From: Nostoc sp. HK-01
GTDB lineage: Bacteria; Cyanobacteriota; Cyanobacteriia; Cyanobacteriales; Nostocaceae
Reading direction: 5' to 3'
Length of the DNA stretch: 64,000 nt
NCBI GenBank assembly: GCA_003990705.1
Contig: AP018318.1
Span: forward strand, 2,669,501-2,733,500
The notes under the pieces are model-generated. The model was not told where the DNA came from. It searched no databases and saw only the letters and a program-made list of their open reading frames with translations. Within the stretch, counting starts at the first letter, position 1; each line of letters starts with the position of its first letter. This document shows, piece after piece, positions 33,833-43,759 of the stretch. The translations under genes were made by a program, and so were the position numbers.

Positions 33833-35748
33833 TAATTACGTTACAAGCTAACAACCAAGCCGCCCCGGTAGTTTCCCAACTTGCCAATCAGATTGAGTCC
33901 AGGCTTGGTGGTGCATTCCAGAAAGCTTCCTTTAATGCTGGATTGATGCTTAAGGGGCTAGAGGCAGGGCTCTCTGCTGTTACAAGTCTCATCGGCAACC
34001 TAACAAGTGGCTTGACAAAAGCAATAGATGCCCAGACTGAGAATATTACAGTTGCTGGCAACATAATGAAGCTTACCGGGCAAAACTTCCAGCAAGCCAC
34101 AGATTTTGTCGATAGATTCTCTGAAAGTATATCTAAGGTTGCCGCTGCCCTCCCCGGCACCACTTCAGACTATGTAGACTTTGGTAAGGCGATCGTAGAT
34201 GATGTAATTCCTGCAATTAGGGAAGTCAACGGTTCTATTAATCCTGAAAAACTACAGAAAGAATTAGAAGCTGTATCTACTTATGGTACATTGCTGGCGC
34301 AGCAGGCTAAGGTATCCAGTACACAAGCCGCTCAGTCACTATCTAAATTCCTGGGGGGTACTGCAACCAAATCTGAACTAACACAGAACGATTTCTTCCA
34401 GAAGAACACTACGTTCCGCAATGCCTTATTTGCAGAGGTTGATAAGCTGGGCGGTGACATTCGCAAGTTAACTGTACAGCAACGGCTAGAAATATTTAAG
34501 AAAGCTGCTAACATCCCAGGTGAAGTACTTAAAGCACAATCACAGTCTATTGCTGGGCTTACAGCAAGCTTTGTATCTAATTTATTTGACCCTCAGACTG
34601 GTTTGTTTGGGTTCGCCCGCGATTTAGATAAAACTACTAAAGGTAGTCAATCTGCCCTCTCAGCCCTAAATGAAGGTTTACTACTGCTAGTTGGTGATGA
34701 TGGACTACTCAGCACCATTGGTAAGCTGCTGACTGCTTTGGGTGTGGAAGCAATCGATCCTATGGTTGCCCTGCGTGGCACCATCCTAAATATAAATTCT
34801 AAAATTAGAGAATTAAAAGATTTTCTTGACAACACATTAGACGCGCTCGACCAAGGATTAAAGGTTAATATTGCATCAGATTTCCTTCAAAACTTTAATA
34901 TTAGTGGTCTAGGCGGTGGTATAGGACGATTCTTTAATGGGCTGTTTGACCAGCTTGCAGGGATGAATTGGTCTGCTGTCTTTTCAGTAATTGGTGTGCT
35001 GGCTGCAAACTTAATCAATGAAATTGCGAAATTCATTAACACCTTAGACTTTGGCAAACTACTCAGCGTGGTTGTATCCGTAGCTGGGGGCTTGTTTATT
35101 GGTATTGGTAAGTTCTTATCTTCCCTGGATTGGGGTCAGGTTCTTGTTGCGTTCGCCAAAATTGTGGGCATAGCGCTTCTAGCTTCTGTTGCTGCGGCGG
35201 CAGTGGCGATGGTTGCACCTATTATTGCCAGCGTAGGACTACTTGGGGCAGGCATAGCCGCCGCCGTCACAGGATTATTGGCAGTAGTAGCAGCAAACTG
35301 GCAATCTCTTACTAATACGGTATCTAATATTTGGAATAATGTAGTCTCAACTGTAACTGGCTTCTTTAACCAAGTAGTTGGCTGGTTTAATGATCTAATA
35401 TCTAAAATTCCAGGAGTTGGTGGTAAAGCTGAGACTGCGCGAGTAGGTGTGGTGCCAAACATCCCAAACTTCGCCAGGGGTAATCCTGGGTTACTTGCAG
35501 GCCTACTAAGAGAATCACAGCAGGCACCCCCTGGCTCTACACCAGTCATCGCTAACTCCAGTGAGGCAATACTCACCCAAGCCCAACAACGTGCCTTGCT
35601 GAGTAACAGAGGTGGGTTATCAATAGGTAATATAACAATCCAAACCGCTGCCACTAGTGCAGAGGAAATTGCTAAAGACTTGTTCCATTACATTGAGCGT
35701 GAGTATGAGAAGTTCACGCAATCCCGCATTGTTACGGTGGAGGCATAA
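33814..35748 (+). CDS. Tape-measure protein
   Basis: 644 residues with a helical N-terminal half, hydrophobic segments near 340-480 (VFSVIGVLAANLINEIAKFI, VGIALLASVAAAAVAMVAPI) and a C-terminal SPVIANSSEAILTQAQQ-like tail. Tape measures set tail length at about 0.15 nm per residue, which would predict a tail of roughly 95 nm. Gene size is modest for a myovirus. Confidence 0.85.
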   Translation: MASNTVVITLQANNQAAPVVSQLANQIESRLGGAFQKASFNAGLMLKGLEAGLSAVTSLIGNLTSGLTKAIDAQTENITVAGNIMKLTGQNFQQATDFVDRFSESISKVAAALPGTTSDYVDFGKAIVDDVIPAIREVNGSINPEKLQKELEAVSTYGTLLAQQAKVSSTQAAQSLSKFLGGTATKSELTQNDFFQKNTTFRNALFAEVDKLGGDIRKLTVQQRLEIFKKAANIPGEVLKAQSQSIAGLTASFVSNLFDPQTGLFGFARDLDKTTKGSQSALSALNEGLLLLVGDDGLLSTIGKLLTALGVEAIDPMVALRGTILNINSKIRELKDFLDNTLDALDQGLKVNIASDFLQNFNISGLGGGIGRFFNGLFDQLAGMNWSAVFSVIGVLAANLINEIAKFINTLDFGKLLSVVVSVAGGLFIGIGKFLSSLDWGQVLVAFAKIVGIALLASVAAAAVAMVAPIIASVGLLGAGIAAAVTGLLAVVAANWQSLTNTVSNIWNNVVSTVTGFFNQVVGWFNDLISKIPGVGGKAETARVGVVPNIPNFARGNPGLLAGLLRESQQAPPGSTPVIANSSEAILTQAQQRALLSNRGGLSIGNITIQTAATSAEEIAKDLFHYIEREYEKFTQSRIVTVEA

Positions 35749-36510
35749 ATGGCAGCAAACACAACTGTATTAAACTCCCTCCCCACCGTTGGGCAAGATA
35801 CCACAGCCACCGCCCAGTTAATTGATAATCTGGGCAAGACTGTTTATACCTTCCTTTATAACCCAGAGGCTAAAAGCTTCTCGGTTAGGGCTAGTTATAA
35901 GGAAGGGGCGGCGGCGCTTACCAGTCTACCCTCCCAGAGTTACCAATACACCACAGGGTCAACACTAAGCCTGGATAACTTAATATTAGAGTCTTGGGCG
36001 CGGAGTAAGTCTATTACGCCCTTGCTCAACTCTCTTAAGAGTCTGATGCAGGCGGAGCCTACAAGAGGTAAGTATGCCCCAAGTCCAGTTACCTTTGTTT
36101 GGGGTGCCAACAAGTTTGGATTAGCAGTTATCACTGACCTTAACTGGACTGAAACGGCTTGGATTAGTGGTGAACCTGCCAGCGCACGGGTAAGCATGAA
36201 GTTAATAGAGATTCCACTTCTAAGCAAGGCAGAAACACCCCAGCAACGCTTACAAACTGCGGCGGCAAAGGAACAAGCCAGAACAGCCAGAGAGAAGGCA
36301 GAAGCCACTGCAAAGGCTAACCAGTACCTACAACAGAATCTTAAGTCACTAAATGCCACGATCGCGCAGGTGGTTAGGTCTAAGTCATTTACCCTGAAAG
36401 TAAGTGACATGGGCGTGGTTACTATTAGTGACAAGAAGGGTAATGTGCTGGGCACAATTGGCACCTACACAAACGGCAAACTTACAGACGCGGGGCGCAC
36501 TCTAAAATGA
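35749..36510 (+). CDS. CIS-tube/baseplate adaptor protein (Afp7-like)
   Basis: 253 residues. YTFLYNPEAKSFSVRASYKE, LDNLILESWARSKSITPLLN and PSPVTFVWGANKFGLAVITD follow the CIS_tube domain pattern of Afp7-like adaptors (the FxYNP opening and VxFxWG strand). The usual C-terminal LysM is absent and is encoded by the next gene instead. It should join the tail tube to the spike complex. Confidence 0.7.
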   Translation: MAANTTVLNSLPTVGQDTTATAQLIDNLGKTVYTFLYNPEAKSFSVRASYKEGAAALTSLPSQSYQYTTGSTLSLDNLILESWARSKSITPLLNSLKSLMQAEPTRGKYAPSPVTFVWGANKFGLAVITDLNWTETAWISGEPASARVSMKLIEIPLLSKAETPQQRLQTAAAKEQARTAREKAEATAKANQYLQQNLKSLNATIAQVVRSKSFTLKVSDMGVVTISDKKGNVLGTIGTYTNGKLTDAGRTLK

Positions 36511-36962
36511 CCAGACCAATCGACCGCAACTCACGTATTGTAAGGAATGCTGGTGAACAGATAACAACTGAGATTCAGTTAAGGCAGGGCGATACATTGG
36601 TGCGCCTTGCCAATGAATTTTTAAGTGACTATAGCCGCTGGCGTGAGTTTGCCGAGATGAATAATATAGATATCTTCGGTGATTTGCCGATTGGTAATAA
36701 TATTAAAATCCCAGATAGAGAAGAACTTAAGAAAATAATTGATGCCGAGCAAGCCAGGGTAATAGCTAGTGCAAAGAAAGATGTGAAGGCGCGACTTACC
36801 CAGATTGCATCGGACAGGCGTGTACAGAGCGTTGCCAAGATTCTTGGGGTTGACACAACCAAGTTAATCCAAGACTTAGACCTATCCCCACTGTCTAAAG
36901 GTCTACCGAAGTTGTCGAGCAATGTAGACCAGGTGTGGCAGCTTATTAGTTGGATATCGTAG
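36507..36962 (+). CDS. LysM-domain baseplate protein
   Basis: 151 residues. Residues 23-70 (IQLRQGDTLVRLANEFLSDY, RWREFAEMNNIDIFGDLPIG, NNIKIP) form a LysM fold typical of tail adaptors (XkdP/gp53-like). The rest is helical. It starts 4 bp inside the previous gene, suggesting the adaptor and LysM were once one protein or function as a pair. Confidence 0.8.
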   Translation: MTRPIDRNSRIVRNAGEQITTEIQLRQGDTLVRLANEFLSDYSRWREFAEMNNIDIFGDLPIGNNIKIPDREELKKIIDAEQARVIASAKKDVKARLTQIASDRRVQSVAKILGVDTTKLIQDLDLSPLSKGLPKLSSNVDQVWQLISWIS

Positions 36963-36963
36963 T

Positions 36964-39174
36964 ATGACTAGTCCCAATTTATTAGCCCCATACCTAAAGA
37001 TTACGTTAGGGGCGATCGGTAACTTGGCTGCTGAAACCTTTACTATTGGTGATGGTAAGCTAGTCTCTGCATCCATCCAGCTTGGTGAGGGTACATTACA
37101 AAGCAATTGCAGCTTCGCTGTGCGTGACCACAGTAGAACCTTACTAGATAAGTTTCTTGCTTATATTGAATCTATTGATGGGTTAAGCGAACTCAATGAT
37201 CCTACGCCAATAGCAAGTGACCTTACACAGACAGTTAATACAAACCCTGAGAGTCACGTTGGCAGTCCCGAACTAGAATCGCAACCTGGTCAGGTGATTT
37301 ATGATAATGTGCAAGCCAGCACCTATGGTTACGGAGAATCAACCCAAGGCGGGCAAATAGGGGCTTATGGCGACCGCATACAGTGGAGTGGGTTGTTTGC
37401 CGCTATGGCTGACACCAGGTACAAGTACGCATCAATGCGCGTCACCAACCTCACCAACAATAAGTCTATCGTGGTAAAGATTGTTGACCGTGGCCCGTTT
37501 GCCGTAGTTAATGGCAGGGCAGCAAGACCGCTTAGGGAACACCCTACACGCAAGATAGACCTTGTGCCTGGGGCATGGAGTGCCTTAACTAATGGCGCAT
37601 CTCCCGGCATTGTTAATGTAAAGATTGAGTGGTTACAGCCCGGTACAGCCGCGCCTAGTACCCTGCCAGCAACACAACAGCAGAAAGACGCAGCTATATC
37701 CACAGAACAGCAAAAGGAAAAAGCCACCAGCCCCCAGACTGTTACTTCCACTGTTTCTGCCACCACTTCCCCTCAAAAAATAGCAAGCAACCCCGCCATT
37801 ACCCTAGTTGGCTCTCAGATAACCATAGAAGCAGGGTACAACGGTGAATCAATCGCCGCGTGGTCATTTATTCATACAGGTTTAAGATATTCACTGTTTG
37901 ATCCAGACTTACTTGAGTTTAGCGGGCAAGCAGCTACCTGGGTGATGACACAGCGCCTAAAGAACACTGTATACCAAAAACTTACCCTCAAGAAGCTTGC
38001 TACGAAGATTACAGCATCCTACGGCATGTCTTTAGAGATGTCTGAGGATGGCCCATACTATGAATACTTCCCGCAGCGCGGACAGAATGACTATGAGTTC
38101 CTGCTGGCGGAGGCGCGGCGCATTGGTTATCGTGTCTACACCAAAGGACGCAAGTTAATCATTGAGCCTAGAAGCAAGATATCAACACCAGATATTTTTG
38201 TGCTTGAGTATGGCGTGAATATGGGTTTAAGCTTTGAAATTACCCATGAGGCACAGTCTGATACCAAAGGTGGCGCCCGCAACTCAGACCCCGGCAACAG
38301 GACATCCACAGGTGTTGTTAAGTTTGAAATCGACCCTGATACAGGTAAGGTAAATCAAACCAAGAAAGAGTCTAGTGACGGTCTAGGGGCTGACACAACA
38401 GCCATTATCTCCGGCAATACACTGCCGACCCCTAAGCCACGCACAAATGGCACTACATCCAATGTAGACAGTGAGCGCAAAGAGAATGAGAAGCGCATTA
38501 AAGGCATAAAAGCAACTGCCAGCTTCCCTACAACCCCAGAGGCATTGCTAATTACACCCGATACCCCATTGCAAACTAAGAACGTCTCAGTTACTGCCGA
38601 TCGCTACTGGGTGGTTGACTCAGTGGAACTTACATATAAGGAAGGCGGATTCACCACTAACCTGAATCTCTATTCACCTCTACGTAACAAGTATCCCAGT
38701 GGGGATATAAACACACCCTCTACCACAGCGCCACCAGCCCAGACACCCGCAGTACCGTTTGATGCCAATGCACCTAAGTTTATTAGACCCACTACCGGGC
38801 CAATAACTTCACTACACCGCACCGAGAACCCTAAACGTCCCAACCACAGAGGAATTGATTATGGGGTGTCAGTTGGAACATCTGTAGTAGCAGCAGCTAG
38901 TGGTACTGTATCGAATGTTGTTACGGGCTGTAGGGTGGGTGATACTGCCTGTGGAGGTGGTTACGGTAACGTTGTATATGTTGATCATGGGGGCGGCTGG
39001 CAAACGCGGTACGCCCACCTAAGTTCTGTCTCGGTTAGTAACGGGCAATCAGTGAAGCAGGGGCAGGTAGTAGGGTTATCCGGCAACTCAGGACACTCAA
39101 CAGGGCCACACCTCCACATGGAGATACGCAAGGACGGACAGGATTTAAACCCCAGAAAGTACATTCCAAACTAA
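36964..39174 (+). CDS. Baseplate hub with RlpA-like and M23 peptidase domains
   Basis: 736 residues. Hub domains of the gpD/gp27 type flank residues 1-90 and 275-590 (ITIEAGYNGESIAAWSFIHT, YLKKLATKITASYGM-like). Inserted at 118-225 is a double-psi barrel like RlpA, with VVKIVDRGPF (D175) and RKIDLVPGAW (D199). Residues 606-736 are an M23 endopeptidase with H628/D632 (NHRGIDYG), H685 and H716-x-H718 (GPHLHMEI). It should puncture the cell envelope, with two enzymes for glycan and peptide bonds. The RlpA assignment is by motif only. Confidence 0.85.
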   Translation: MTSPNLLAPYLKITLGAIGNLAAETFTIGDGKLVSASIQLGEGTLQSNCSFAVRDHSRTLLDKFLAYIESIDGLSELNDPTPIASDLTQTVNTNPESHVGSPELESQPGQVIYDNVQASTYGYGESTQGGQIGAYGDRIQWSGLFAAMADTRYKYASMRVTNLTNNKSIVVKIVDRGPFAVVNGRAARPLREHPTRKIDLVPGAWSALTNGASPGIVNVKIEWLQPGTAAPSTLPATQQQKDAAISTEQQKEKATSPQTVTSTVSATTSPQKIASNPAITLVGSQITIEAGYNGESIAAWSFIHTGLRYSLFDPDLLEFSGQAATWVMTQRLKNTVYQKLTLKKLATKITASYGMSLEMSEDGPYYEYFPQRGQNDYEFLLAEARRIGYRVYTKGRKLIIEPRSKISTPDIFVLEYGVNMGLSFEITHEAQSDTKGGARNSDPGNRTSTGVVKFEIDPDTGKVNQTKKESSDGLGADTTAIISGNTLPTPKPRTNGTTSNVDSERKENEKRIKGIKATASFPTTPEALLITPDTPLQTKNVSVTADRYWVVDSVELTYKEGGFTTNLNLYSPLRNKYPSGDINTPSTTAPPAQTPAVPFDANAPKFIRPTTGPITSLHRTENPKRPNHRGIDYGVSVGTSVVAAASGTVSNVVTGCRVGDTACGGGYGNVVYVDHGGGWQTRYAHLSSVSVSNGQSVKQGQVVGLSGNSGHSTGPHLHMEIRKDGQDLNPRKYIPN

Positions 39175-39911
39175 TGAACGCAATATTTGAGATATTAGCT
39201 AGAAGTGAGCGTGCCTCCCAGCTTGCCCTCGACCAGCAAGGACGCTCCCCCTACCCGACGCTCGGCATAGTTACGCAGAATCAAGACCCAGACAACAGGC
39301 GTAGGATTAAGGTTGCCTTACCCCACAACCCACAGGTGCAGTCAGACTGGATACGCCGCCTTACACCATTCCCGCAGTTTGACCCTCCCCTGCCTCAGAT
39401 TGGACAGACAGTATTAGTCTTCTACGCAGACGGGCTAGAAACGAACGGATACTACCTGCAACTGGTTAATGACACTAACCCTGTACTAGACAAGGAAAGT
39501 GCCTTAAATGATCACCACACGGCTCTTCCTGGACATAGGAAGGTAGAAGTAGCAGGAGATGACATAACGGCTGTTGAGGGTGATTCTACCCTGGTGGCTG
39601 AGAATGTCTCAATAGCTGCTGGTACTGACTTTAACTTAGATGCAGACCGAGACATATTGATGGAGGGGCAGAGGGACTTAAAACTTCTAGCTGCACGCTA
39701 CCTGAGAATACAAGTCTCACCCACCAACTATATCGAACTGAGTTTTGACGGCACAAATCGTGTCGGCGGTGCTTGGACGATTAACTTGTCTGGGTCGTCT
39801 ATAAACTTCATAAATGCTGGGAGCAGCGCCATAACCATAAATGGTAAAGCTGTTGCGGTTGTTGGGGCAAATGTCAGCGGTGGTTCAACTGTTGTGACCA
39901 GTGGATATTAA
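39174..39911 (+). CDS. Baseplate spike protein (gpV/VgrG-like)
   Basis: 245 residues. An OB-fold (PTLGIVTQNQDPDNRRRIKV, then QSDWIRRLTPFPQFDPPLPQ and GQTVLVFYADGLETNGYYL) is followed by a beta-helix (DFNLDADRDILMEGQRDLKL and further repeats). It forms the trimeric tip below the hub. TAATGA overlap with the hub stop. Confidence 0.85.
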   Translation: MNAIFEILARSERASQLALDQQGRSPYPTLGIVTQNQDPDNRRRIKVALPHNPQVQSDWIRRLTPFPQFDPPLPQIGQTVLVFYADGLETNGYYLQLVNDTNPVLDKESALNDHHTALPGHRKVEVAGDDITAVEGDSTLVAENVSIAAGTDFNLDADRDILMEGQRDLKLLAARYLRIQVSPTNYIELSFDGTNRVGGAWTINLSGSSINFINAGSSAITINGKAVAVVGANVSGGSTVVTSGY

Positions 39912-39935
39912 GAACAATTTATATAGGAAAAAAAT

Positions 39936-40136
39936 ATGAACTCTGAAGACTTGGGCAAAGAACTTTACTGCATTCACGCCAGCCTGCGCTCCGGCTGTGC
40001 CAAAGAGGTGCATGAAGATGCCTGGCAATACCTTAATCCCTATGAGCAGCAGTTGTGGATCAACACTGCCAAAGAGATGAAAAACCTCCTGACTCCTGCA
40101 AAGAGCAAGAAGGCAGCCCCCGCTACTGAGGATTAA
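39936..40136 (+). CDS. Small hypothetical phage protein
   Basis: 66 residues, acidic and helical with a Lys/Ala-rich end (ASLRSGCAKEVHEDAWQYLN, AKSKKAAPATED). GGAAAAAAA precedes the ATG. It sits between spike and gp25 genes. No family recognised. Confidence 0.55.
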   Translation: MNSEDLGKELYCIHASLRSGCAKEVHEDAWQYLNPYEQQLWINTAKEMKNLLTPAKSKKAAPATED

Positions 40137-40159
40137 AAGCCCCAGCCCCGCTTGTTTAT

Positions 40160-40175
40160 TTCCCACCTTTATAGG
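40160..40175. promoter_or_regulatory. Repeated motif TTCCCACCTTWATAGG, copy 3
   Basis: TTCCCACCTTTATAGG, 23 bp after a stop and 7 bp before the ATG of the gp25-like gene. Identical to copy 2. Confidence 0.6.
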
Positions 40176-40182
40176 TACTCAT

Positions 40183-40521
40183 ATGAAAGGAATTACCTTT
40201 CCGCTTGCGGTTGACCCCGCACGCAAGACCCTGGTAACTGCTTCAGATGCAGAACTATACCGGGGTCACATATTGTCATGGTTATTAACCCAGCCCTACG
40301 AACGGGTAATGCGTCCCGATTATGGCTTAAAAGATTATTTATTCACTGCTATTCCCGATTTAGATGTAATTACCTCAGAGATGCAGCTTGGCTTAACCGA
40401 GTATATTCCTGAGTGCCAATTCACGCTGCAAGGCACAATCAACGACCTAGGTGAGACTGTAATCACTGTCTTTTGGAGTTACCTGGGTGAAGACCAAACG
40501 ACACTTAATGTAACGCTCTAA
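40183..40521 (+). CDS. Baseplate wedge protein gp25/gpW-like
   Basis: 112 residues. ILSWLLTQPYERVMRPDYGL KDYLF is the hallmark of gp25/GPW (P-x-G-R-M/E-R-V-M-x-P-x-Y/F-G), followed by IPECQFTLQGTINDL. It anchors the wedge and nucleates the sheath. Normal length. Confidence 0.92.
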   Translation: MKGITFPLAVDPARKTLVTASDAELYRGHILSWLLTQPYERVMRPDYGLKDYLFTAIPDLDVITSEMQLGLTEYIPECQFTLQGTINDLGETVITVFWSYLGEDQTTLNVTL

Positions 40522-40522
40522 T

Positions 40523-41692
40523 ATGACTGATATATCAACAACTCTAAACTCGATCATCTTAGACGATCGTGATGAGGAAACCATCGTCCAACAAGCCCAG
40601 TTGCGTGTATTTAACGCCTCTAGTGGGCAGTTAGATGATTTTACAGAGAATAGCCCGGTCGCGGCGTTAATCCAGGGTCAAGCTTTTGCAGCCAGCGAAC
40701 TACTATATAAGGTTAACAAGTTACCGATCGCTGTAATTATAGATTTTCTAAAAGTAATTGGTGTAGAGCGTAGGCTCGGCACTAAAGCTACTACCACTCT
40801 TACATTCACCCTTACAGCACCACTAAGCAACACCTTTATAATTCCAGAAGGTTTTGAAGTTATTGACGTTAGTGGCAACTTATCATTCCTGACTAATACT
40901 GCATTAAGCATCCCTCCTGGCTTAGTCTCTGGTAGTGTAACGGCAACCGCAGAGGCAAACGGTGCAGCATATAATCTTGCAGCCTATACCTTAACTGGTA
41001 TTCCCAATCCGCTGACCTTTCTCGCCTCAGTTACCAATATTGATGGCAGCAACGGGGGCAGCGATGCTGAGACAGATGAAGAGGTAATTAGCAGAGGCAT
41101 CACTGAACTGCGTGTGCGCTCACCTATCAGTGCAGCAGATTTTGAATTTATTGCTGAGCGGGAGCTAGGGTTTGGGTCACGTTGCATTGCCATTGGGTTG
41201 CTTGGTGCTAATAGATTTACGAGACAATTGGGTGCAGTGCATTTGTTTTTGTTAAATGCCGATGGTACGCCCGCTAACTCAGCACAATTAATCAAGGTGC
41301 AGGAGGCATTTGCAAGTCGAGTGTCGCTAGGTAGTTCGCTGTATGTAAGTCCCATTGAATTGCTAAATATCTCAGGAGATTTGGTTGCGCGGTTGGCACC
41401 TGGACGCGAGCCAGAAGAAACAGCAGATGAGCTATGGGAAGCTTTCAATACTTACCTTGACCCTACGCAGTACCCAGTTGGTCAAGACATCATATTAAAT
41501 GAAGTTGAGTATGCCTTGCGCGCTACAGGGGCAATCAAGGACATTCAAACGTTAAACCTCAATGGGCAACCCCTAAACATTCCATTACCTAATCAATACA
41601 CCCTACCAACTGCCTTCTCATTAAATATGAGTCTGGTTAATGAGGAAGGAATTATTTATGAGGTACTGCGCGGTGCAGGGGAGCCAGAGTAA
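40523..41692 (+). CDS. Baseplate J-like wedge protein
   Basis: 389 residues. FTENSPVAALIQGQAFAASE, an N-terminal helical core, TTLTFTLTAPLSNTFIIPEG, GSNGGSDAETDEEVISRGIT and RSPISAADFEFIAERELGFG are the standard gpJ features. It pairs with gp25 and protein I to build the wedge. One bp separates it from gp25. Confidence 0.9.
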   Translation: MTDISTTLNSIILDDRDEETIVQQAQLRVFNASSGQLDDFTENSPVAALIQGQAFAASELLYKVNKLPIAVIIDFLKVIGVERRLGTKATTTLTFTLTAPLSNTFIIPEGFEVIDVSGNLSFLTNTALSIPPGLVSGSVTATAEANGAAYNLAAYTLTGIPNPLTFLASVTNIDGSNGGSDAETDEEVISRGITELRVRSPISAADFEFIAERELGFGSRCIAIGLLGANRFTRQLGAVHLFLLNADGTPANSAQLIKVQEAFASRVSLGSSLYVSPIELLNISGDLVARLAPGREPEETADELWEAFNTYLDPTQYPVGQDIILNEVEYALRATGAIKDIQTLNLNGQPLNIPLPNQYTLPTAFSLNMSLVNEEGIIYEVLRGAGEPE

Positions 41693-42255
41693 TGCACACC
41701 AAAGAAGCCTGGGCAAGCGGGCGACCAATATTTAGCCGTTTGCCTGATGTCTACCAAGACAATCCTGTAACTGATTGGCTAACAATATATTTTGATGAGT
41801 TACTGGTAGGCACAAAACAAACTGTTGATGACCTATCGAACCAATTCAATCCCTTAACCTGCGAAACGCGGTGGCTAGACTACATTGCGCCTTTATTTGG
41901 ATTCTCTGGTGCTTATTGGGATAGAGGATGGGCTGAAGCAAGCAAGCGGGCTTTACTCTCCGGGGCATACACCACAATCTGGAAGAATCGAGGTACGCGT
42001 GCATCCCTTAGCTACGTCCTTACGTCACTAAACATTGAACATAGCATTTGGGAAGGGTCTACATTCATCCTAGGCACCAGCCAATTAAGCATAGGTACAT
42101 TAGGCTCCGGCGCTTGGAAGTACAAAATCCTATTACCCCGCCGCTATTCGTTCGGTGGGTATGAATTTAAGCTTACCCAGAAGATTGATAGGCTTTTTGG
42201 CAATCTTTGGTGTGAAAGCGAAGTAATTTACTACGATCAACTAGACAACTCATGA
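41692..42255 (+). CDS. Tail protein I-like (P2 gpI) wedge protein
   Basis: 187 residues. FSRLPDVYQDNPVTDWLTIY, TRWLDYIAPLFGFSGAYWDR and RALLSGAYTTIWKNRGTRAS follow the tail-protein I family pattern. It bridges the wedge and the tail fibres. Overlaps J by one base and the fibre gene by 4 bp. Confidence 0.85.
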   Translation: MHTKEAWASGRPIFSRLPDVYQDNPVTDWLTIYFDELLVGTKQTVDDLSNQFNPLTCETRWLDYIAPLFGFSGAYWDRGWAEASKRALLSGAYTTIWKNRGTRASLSYVLTSLNIEHSIWEGSTFILGTSQLSIGTLGSGAWKYKILLPRRYSFGGYEFKLTQKIDRLFGNLWCESEVIYYDQLDNS

Positions 42256-43751
42256 CAACCTTAACAGGTACATTTGAAAACGGTAGCGTAGCAGTGCCTG
42301 GCAAACTTGTGCTGACTTTAGCTAATGGCACAGTTAAAGATACCGCACCTAAGAAAATTTTCCTGCCGAAACCTATTGAAATTCTCTGTCCTTCTGGGGC
42401 TATTCCTGGCTCCACAAACATTGAAGAGACAGAGACAAAGAATACTAGTTATTACCTAGAATATTTCCCAAGAATTAGCACCTCACCAGATGTATTCAGC
42501 GACGAGCAGTTAAGTCCATTCCCTTTCTACACAGTCATTCCAAACCTAGCATCTGTTGATATTGCCGATCTAGTACCTACCGGGTATGTGAGTGATGTAC
42601 TCTCTACTGGTGCAGTACGGATTGCGCGAGTAATAGCAAGTGACCCAGCACTGGCAGCAAGTATTGGGGGCATTACACCGAAAGGAGCCTACAATATCTC
42701 CACTAGTTACAAGCGTGGCGATGTAGTTTCTTATCTTAATAGATTCTTCCTTGCATCTGAGGTAGTACCATTCTCCGGTATTGTACCCACGAATACTGCA
42801 TACTGGATGGAAATACCCGTAGCGCCAACTGGTAGTATCGCCTTGGGCGACTCTACTGTATATGGTGCATCGTGGAATAATTCTGGCTTGGCGCCAACCC
42901 AGGATGCAGTCTACGACATTCTGCAATCAGTACAGGGCACCATCACCCTCAAGGCAAATACCACAGATGCAGTGCTGGCTGGTAACCCTACTACCCCAAC
43001 GCAAGCTACATCCGACAACAGCACGAGAATTGCATCCACTGCTTATGTTAAAAGTAACCTAAGTTCCTACGCCCCTATAGCATCCCCAGCACTTACAGGC
43101 ACTCCCACAGCACCTACACCAACAGCAGGAAATAACACTACACAGATATCTACAACGGCTTTTATACAGAGTGCCTTAAGCTCATATGCACCCCTTTCTA
43201 GTCCCACATTCACTGGAGATCCTAAAGCACCTACACCTGTATGGGGCGATAGCGATACCTCAATATCCACTACAGCATTCGTAAGGAATTACTTTACTCC
43301 TGTTGCACAAGTTGAAAAAACCACCAGCCAAAATACAGGAAATAATAATTTCTCTACTGTAGATGGTGGATCAGTCATAACGTTCAATTCAACCATTATT
43401 GACACAGATTCTACTATTTCTGGGAATAGTATTATTCTCCCTTCGGGTAGGGGTGGGTTTTACGGAATATTCATGAACCTAACTATTGGTACTACTTCAA
43501 GTGCCTCAGCCACACACAAGCACGCGTGTTACTTGAGAATTAATAGATCTGGGGTTGATAGCTTTATTCAAGTATTTGTAAACATAGTAACCGCTGCCAC
43601 AGGTGTAACTGAAACTTTTTCTCCTACATTATTCAGAAATTTATTAGCTGGCGATACCTTAACCTTGCTGAGCAATTCAGGTACGTCTGCTAGTTTCTCT
43701 GCCCATACTGTGGGCTCTGGCTCTTCATTCTCAATTATTAGGCTTTATTAG
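42252..43751 (+). CDS. Tail fibre with C1q/TNF-like tip
   Basis: 499 residues. An N-terminal attachment region (1-190) leads to three fibre repeats of about 33 residues around 250-355 (ASTAYVKSNLSSYAPIASPA LTG type). The C-terminal 140 residues (VDGGSVITFNSTIIDTDSTI through SAHTVGSGSSFSIIRLY) look like a C1q/TNF jelly roll, a common receptor-binding trimer. The 3' 420 bp are more AT-rich than the upstream coding sequence, suggesting a swapped tip. Confidence 0.7.
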   Translation: MTTLTGTFENGSVAVPGKLVLTLANGTVKDTAPKKIFLPKPIEILCPSGAIPGSTNIEETETKNTSYYLEYFPRISTSPDVFSDEQLSPFPFYTVIPNLASVDIADLVPTGYVSDVLSTGAVRIARVIASDPALAASIGGITPKGAYNISTSYKRGDVVSYLNRFFLASEVVPFSGIVPTNTAYWMEIPVAPTGSIALGDSTVYGASWNNSGLAPTQDAVYDILQSVQGTITLKANTTDAVLAGNPTTPTQATSDNSTRIASTAYVKSNLSSYAPIASPALTGTPTAPTPTAGNNTTQISTTAFIQSALSSYAPLSSPTFTGDPKAPTPVWGDSDTSISTTAFVRNYFTPVAQVEKTTSQNTGNNNFSTVDGGSVITFNSTIIDTDSTISGNSIILPSGRGGFYGIFMNLTIGTTSSASATHKHACYLRINRSGVDSFIQVFVNIVTAATGVTETFSPTLFRNLLAGDTLTLLSNSGTSASFSAHTVGSGSSFSIIRLY

Positions 43752-43759
43752 AAACATTT

